A DNA stretch of 64,000 bases from Eulemur rufifrons (lineage: Eukaryota > Chordata > Mammalia > Primates > Lemuridae). The number at the start of each line of letters is the position of its first letter. The first letter of the stretch is position 1. The stretch covers positions 45,038,501 to 45,102,500 of the forward strand of contig NC_090989.1 in assembly GCF_041146395.1 (NCBI RefSeq), written 5' to 3'. Under the pieces are notes generated by a model. The model was not told where the DNA came from and did not search any database. It worked only from the letters and a program-made list of their open reading frames with translations. The translations under genes and the position numbers were made by a program. Shown here in pieces: positions 60,340 to 64,000 of the stretch.

Positions 60340-60790
60340 TTGGCCCCCTCATATCTCCCCTCAACTTTTCCCTACTGTGCTCTCTGCCAGACAGGATGAC
60401 TCATGTGGACCATGCCCTTTGGTTTCATGGGTCCCCACGCCCTTTGGTTTCCTGTTGAGTTTGGTCAGTTTGCCAATGGGGAGCCCTAGTAGGAGATTGG
60501 AGGGAGGGAGGGAGGCCCTGGCACCCTCGCTGCAAGGTCTCCTCCAGCTGGCTGTGTCTCTCCAGCAAAGTCGTTGATTCTTTTAGGGCATCAGGCATGA
60601 TTCTTTCTATGCGTTCCTGTACCAAATCTGTCCCTCTTAATGGCTTGACTAGTAGGATATTACTAACCCTTGGCTATATGGTTCCCATAATCCACATCTT
60701 TGCAAATAGTCTCTTTGTAAATAAACCTTCATGAAATTATTCTATTTTGAACTCCACCATCTGTTTCCTCTTGGGATAGTAAGTAATTCA
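60340..60790 (+). repeat. Probable ancient LTR-type repeat, sense
   Basis: 'gtttgccaatggggagcccta', 'ggagattggagggagggag', 'ctgtgtctctccagcaaag', 'tttgtaaataaaccttcatg' and 'ccaccatctgtttcctcttg' give the order of a known old mammalian LTR-like repeat; the family name is not assigned. Confidence 0.45.
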
Positions 60791-61039
60791 GTGGACATCT
60801 CTGTTTGGACCTACTCTCCATGTTCCTTCTTTCTATTTTATTGTTGCTGCTGTTGTTGGCACTTCATCTGTATATGATGTCTGCTCTGCATGCCCTTTTG
60901 CATGTTTTTTCTATTTAGTATTATGTATCTCCGAATTGCCTTTATGTTCTCTGCCAAGTGAGGTCTGTAATTTTCAGATCTGTAGTGCGTTTCTCTTGTT
61001 TTTCTTTTATTATGAAATAAATAAAAGCCCACAAAGAAC

Positions 61040-62185
61040 TAGCAAAAATAGGTTAAAGAGCTTTTGATTTTGAACCATTTGAGTGAGTTTTTGATAAGAA
61101 GCCCCAAAACTCCAAATACTTTAGTGGATATTTTCTACAAATAAGTACAGTTGTCTGTATAACCACAGTAACATCACTGAATCAGGAAATTAACAATGAT
61201 ACATTACTAAATCAAAGATATCATTCCATTTTTGCCAATTTTCTCAATAATAGTCCTCATAAAAGAATTTAGTCCAAGATCATGTGTTGCCATCAGCTGT
61301 CGTGCCTCTTTTGTCTCTGGACACTTCCTCAGTATCTTTTCACTTGAATGATCTTGGCGTTTTTTATCAAGTTAGTTCATGAGTTGTGCTTTAAAAAGTC
61401 CCTAAATTTGGTTTATCTAATATTTCCTTATGATTAGATTTAAGCTGTGTCTTTTCTAGGGCTGGAATATCACAGTAATAATTTTATGTTCTTATTGCCT
61501 CCAATTAGGTGGTACATGATTTCAATTTGTTCCATTACTGGCTATGTTAACTTCAATAAATTGTTTAGGTGGTGTCTGCCAGATTTCTCTACTGTACAGT
61601 CACTCTTCTCTTCCTTGCAATTAATAAGCATTTTGTGAATGGTTAAGATTATGTAAATATTTCATTCCTCATCAAACTTGCACTCAACAATTTCAGCATC
61701 TATTTACATTTCCTGGATGAGTTAGTTATTACTATGATGGTTGCCATCTGGTTATTTTCTAATTATGCCATTCCTTTTGTGCTTATTAGTTGGCATTCTA
61801 CTGTAAGGAATATATTTCTCCCAATTTATTTTTTCATTTATTCATATCAGTATGGAGTTATAAATTCCTGTTTTATTCAATAAGTTATTACTCATTGTGA
61901 TGTTCAGATTGTCCCAGATTTGCCAGTGGGAGCCCTTTCAAACTGGCTTTCATAATTGACCATTTCTTTGATACATTGAATAAAATATTCAGGCTCATCT
62001 TTAGTTTTTCCTGCTCTAGGAAGTCAGCCATTTTTCTGAAGAGCCCTGGTTCATTCTAGTGGTGAATTGTATTAGAAACCAAGATCTGAGCACTGGTATG
62101 CTCACTGGCTTTGAAATATTGTTGTATCCAGACTCTGTCGATGGATAGAGCCAGGGAATACATGTTTTCTATACATATGTACTTG
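61040..62185. repeat. Ancient L1M-like non-coding (UTR) remnant
   Basis: 'tcagattgtcccagatttgcc', 'agtgggagccctttcaaact', 'gagccctggttcattctagt' and 'aaccaagatctgagcactgg' match a recurrent old L1M UTR text. Strand and subfamily not determined; left limit approximate. Confidence 0.5.
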
Positions 62186-62189
62186 CAAG

Positions 62190-62692
62190 TACATTAGTTA
62201 TCTATTGCCATATAACAAACTATCCCAAAACTTAGTGGCTTAAAACAATAGGCATTTATTACTTCACATTTTTATCCAGAATTCAGAAGTAGGTGGTTTG
62301 TCTTGATGCCTCTCATGAAGTTACAATCAAGATGTCGACCAGGACTGTGGTCTTCCTATGGCTTGACTGGGGCTGGAGGATCCACTTTCAAGGTGGCTCA
62401 CTCACATGCTTAGCAACTTGGGACTGATTGTTGGCAGGAGGCTTCATTTCCTCATGTCATTGACTCTCCATGGGGCTACCTGAGTGTTCTCATAACATGG
62501 TGGCTGGCTTATGGTGACAGCAAGGAGGAAGCCAGAATGTCTGTTTGACCTAGCCTCAAAATCTCACTTGGCCATTTCCATAATATCCTATTGGTTACAC
62601 AGGTCAACCCTATTCAGTATGGGAGGGGACTACACAGAGGTATAAATACTTGGAAGCAAGAAAAATTTGGGACCATATTAGAGACTGTCTAC
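62190..62692 (-). mobile_element. MLT1-type MaLR LTR, antisense
   Basis: 'ttagttatctattgccatata', 'aaaacttagtggcttaaaac', 'ggctggcttatggtgacagc', and the right end 'agagactgtctactat' give an almost complete antisense LTR. No internal sequence attached, so a solo LTR. Confidence 0.75.
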
Positions 62693-62864
62693 TATAATAA
62701 CTATATTTGTTTCTTTATCTCTATTTTTGTATCTGTCTATCTCTCAAACAATTGATAAAAACTATGAGTTCATATCAATAACTTCAAATCCAACCCAACA
62801 CTACAGGATTCATTCTAGTTTTTTCTTTTTTCATGACAATGAGAAAGCTGGTTCCCATTATTTT

Positions 62865-63431
62865 GAGTATCCCTTATCTAAAATGATTGGGACCAGAAGT
62901 GTTTCAGATTTCAGATTTTTTTGGATTTTGGAATATTTGCATAATATTTTCTGGTTGAGCATTCCAAATCCAAAAATCCAAAATCCAAAATACTTCAATG
63001 AACATTTCCTTAGAGCATCAAAAAGTTTAGGATTTTTGGCCGGGCGCGGTGGCTCACGCCTGTAATCCTAGCACTCTGGGAGGCCGAGGCGGGTGGATTG
63101 CTCAAGGTCAGGAGTTTGAGACCAGCCTGAGCGAGACCCCGTCTCTACTAAAAATAGAAAGACATTATATGGACACCTAAAAATCTATACAGAAAAAATT
63201 AGCCGGGCATAGTGGCGCATGCCTGTAGTCCCAGCTACTCGGGAGGCTGAGGCAGTAGGATCGCTTGAGCCCAGGAGTTTGAGGTTGCTGTGAGCTAAGC
63301 TGACGCCACGGCACTCACTCTAGCCTGGGCAACAAAGTGAGACTCTGTCTCAACAAAAAAAAAAAAAAAAAAGTTTAGGATTTTTGAGCATTTTGGTTTT
63401 CCTGTTTTTAGATTTGGGATGTTCAACCTGT
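62865..63431. mobile_element. Tigger-like DNA-transposon MITE split by an Alu
   Basis: The left part 62865-63037 starts 'gagtatcccttatctaaaatg' and contains 'gaccagaagtgtttcagatt'; the right part 63386-63431 ends 'gatttgggatgttcaacctg'. These ends are complementary in part (GAGTATCCCT and GGGATGTTC) as in a TcMar-Tigger type MITE. Interrupted by the Alu at 63038-63368. Confidence 0.7.
63038..63368 (+). mobile_element. Strepsirrhine-type Alu, sense, with 17-bp target duplication
   Basis: Starts GGCCGGGCGCGGTGGCTCAC; the linker holds the strepsirrhine block 'agaaagacattatatggaca' and 'cctaaaaatctatacagaaa'; ends 'gagactctgtctcaac' plus poly(A). Target duplication AAAAGTTTAGGATTTTT at 63021-63037 and 63369-63385 is perfect. 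The 5' CpGs are mostly intact, so this is the youngest-looking Alu of the window. Confidence 0.97.
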
Positions 63432-64000
63432 GCTCTCAGTGTAATCAATCTCCCAGCCCTATGCAGAGCTACTGCCCACACCCTCATGTCATGTAGGCTC
63501 TTACCCTGCTAGGCCACTGTAAGTTACCCGCCCCCCACAACTACTAGTAGCTCACTAAGACCCTGACCTAGTAATTATTGAACTGAGTTATTCAGGAAGG
63601 AAGGTTAAGTTGGTATGACTATTTTTTTGTTGTTCTGAATTATAATATGGCAATGGGAAGAATTTATAATACTTAGATTTGGACTAGAGAAACAAATCTC
63701 CAGATTTAGTCTAGACTGAAAAAGTCTATCCACTTCTATCTATAGGTCTAAGAACATTGTCACATTTCCTGTGTAGGTGGATCAGGCACTTATTCCCTCT
63801 GTGAACAGTTGCTTGTTTAACTTGACAAGGGTACGTTTATGTAGGCTACATCTGCATCTTATTAATTCATTTCCCCCCTTTTCCCTTCTCTTTCTTCTCC
63901 TTTCTTTCCTCTTCACTTCCCACAGCCTTCATACCCTCTCATTTTTTTTTTAAAGTTGCCTTTGCTTCAAGCTTGTCATTGACATTTATTAGCATACCCA
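63432..64000. other. Right-edge intergenic stretch
   Basis: A pyrimidine-rich tract lies at about 63870-63920. No gene recognised before the window ends. Confidence 0.5.

Overview
The window is primate nuclear DNA. Its full-length Alu copies carry the extra A-rich and 'ttatatggacacctaaaaat'-like block in the middle linker, and its youngest L1 3' ends are of the type seen in lemurs and lorises. This points to a strepsirrhine primate (lemur, loris or galago group). That placement is inferred from repeat sequence; the exact species is not determined.

Only one protein-coding segment is convincing: exon 1 of DCBLD2 (discoidin, CUB and LCCL domain containing 2; also ESDN or CLCP1). It lies on the minus strand at 6322-6529 inside a CpG island covering about 6.2-7.3 kb. 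The exon encodes the start codon, the unusually long N-terminal extension and the leucine-rich signal core, and ends at a canonical GTGAGT donor in phase 1. Positions 1-6321 are therefore the 5' part of intron 1, and the rest of the gene lies beyond the left edge. From about 7.3 kb to the right end the sequence is intergenic. In human the corresponding stretch lies between DCBLD2 and COL8A1 on chromosome 3; this is recalled synteny, not something the window shows.

The intergenic part is a layered record of retrotransposition. Ancient mammalian MIR and L2 fragments form the background. Old L1M copies lie at about 20.3-25.7 kb (minus), 35.0-38.07 kb (plus), 46.5-47.0 kb (minus), 52.55-53.15 kb (minus) and possibly 61.0-62.2 kb. 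MaLR-type solo LTRs lie at 22228-22678, about 49.93-50.26 kb, about 58.87-59.23 kb and about 62.19-62.69 kb. A Tigger2-like DNA transposon sits at 23898-24949 and another Tigger-like element at 62865-63431. The youngest layer is strepsirrhine L1 (8.88-10.83 kb with a 5' inversion; 27.2-28.06 kb with a 15-bp target duplication; 52.65-52.9 kb) and strepsirrhine Alu at 19016-19351, 50705-51041 and 63038-63368, each with an identifiable target-site duplication.

The items most worth a second look are a 49-bp near-perfect inverted repeat at the 5' junction of a truncated L1 (52899-53016), the nested LTR/Tigger2/L1M block with preserved target sites, the twin-primed L1, and a second inverted repeat of unknown family at 28726-28846. 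I found no tRNA, rRNA, CRISPR-like array, complete intact gene or new multi-gene system. Most open frames outside DCBLD2 are chance frames or decayed L1 ORF2.
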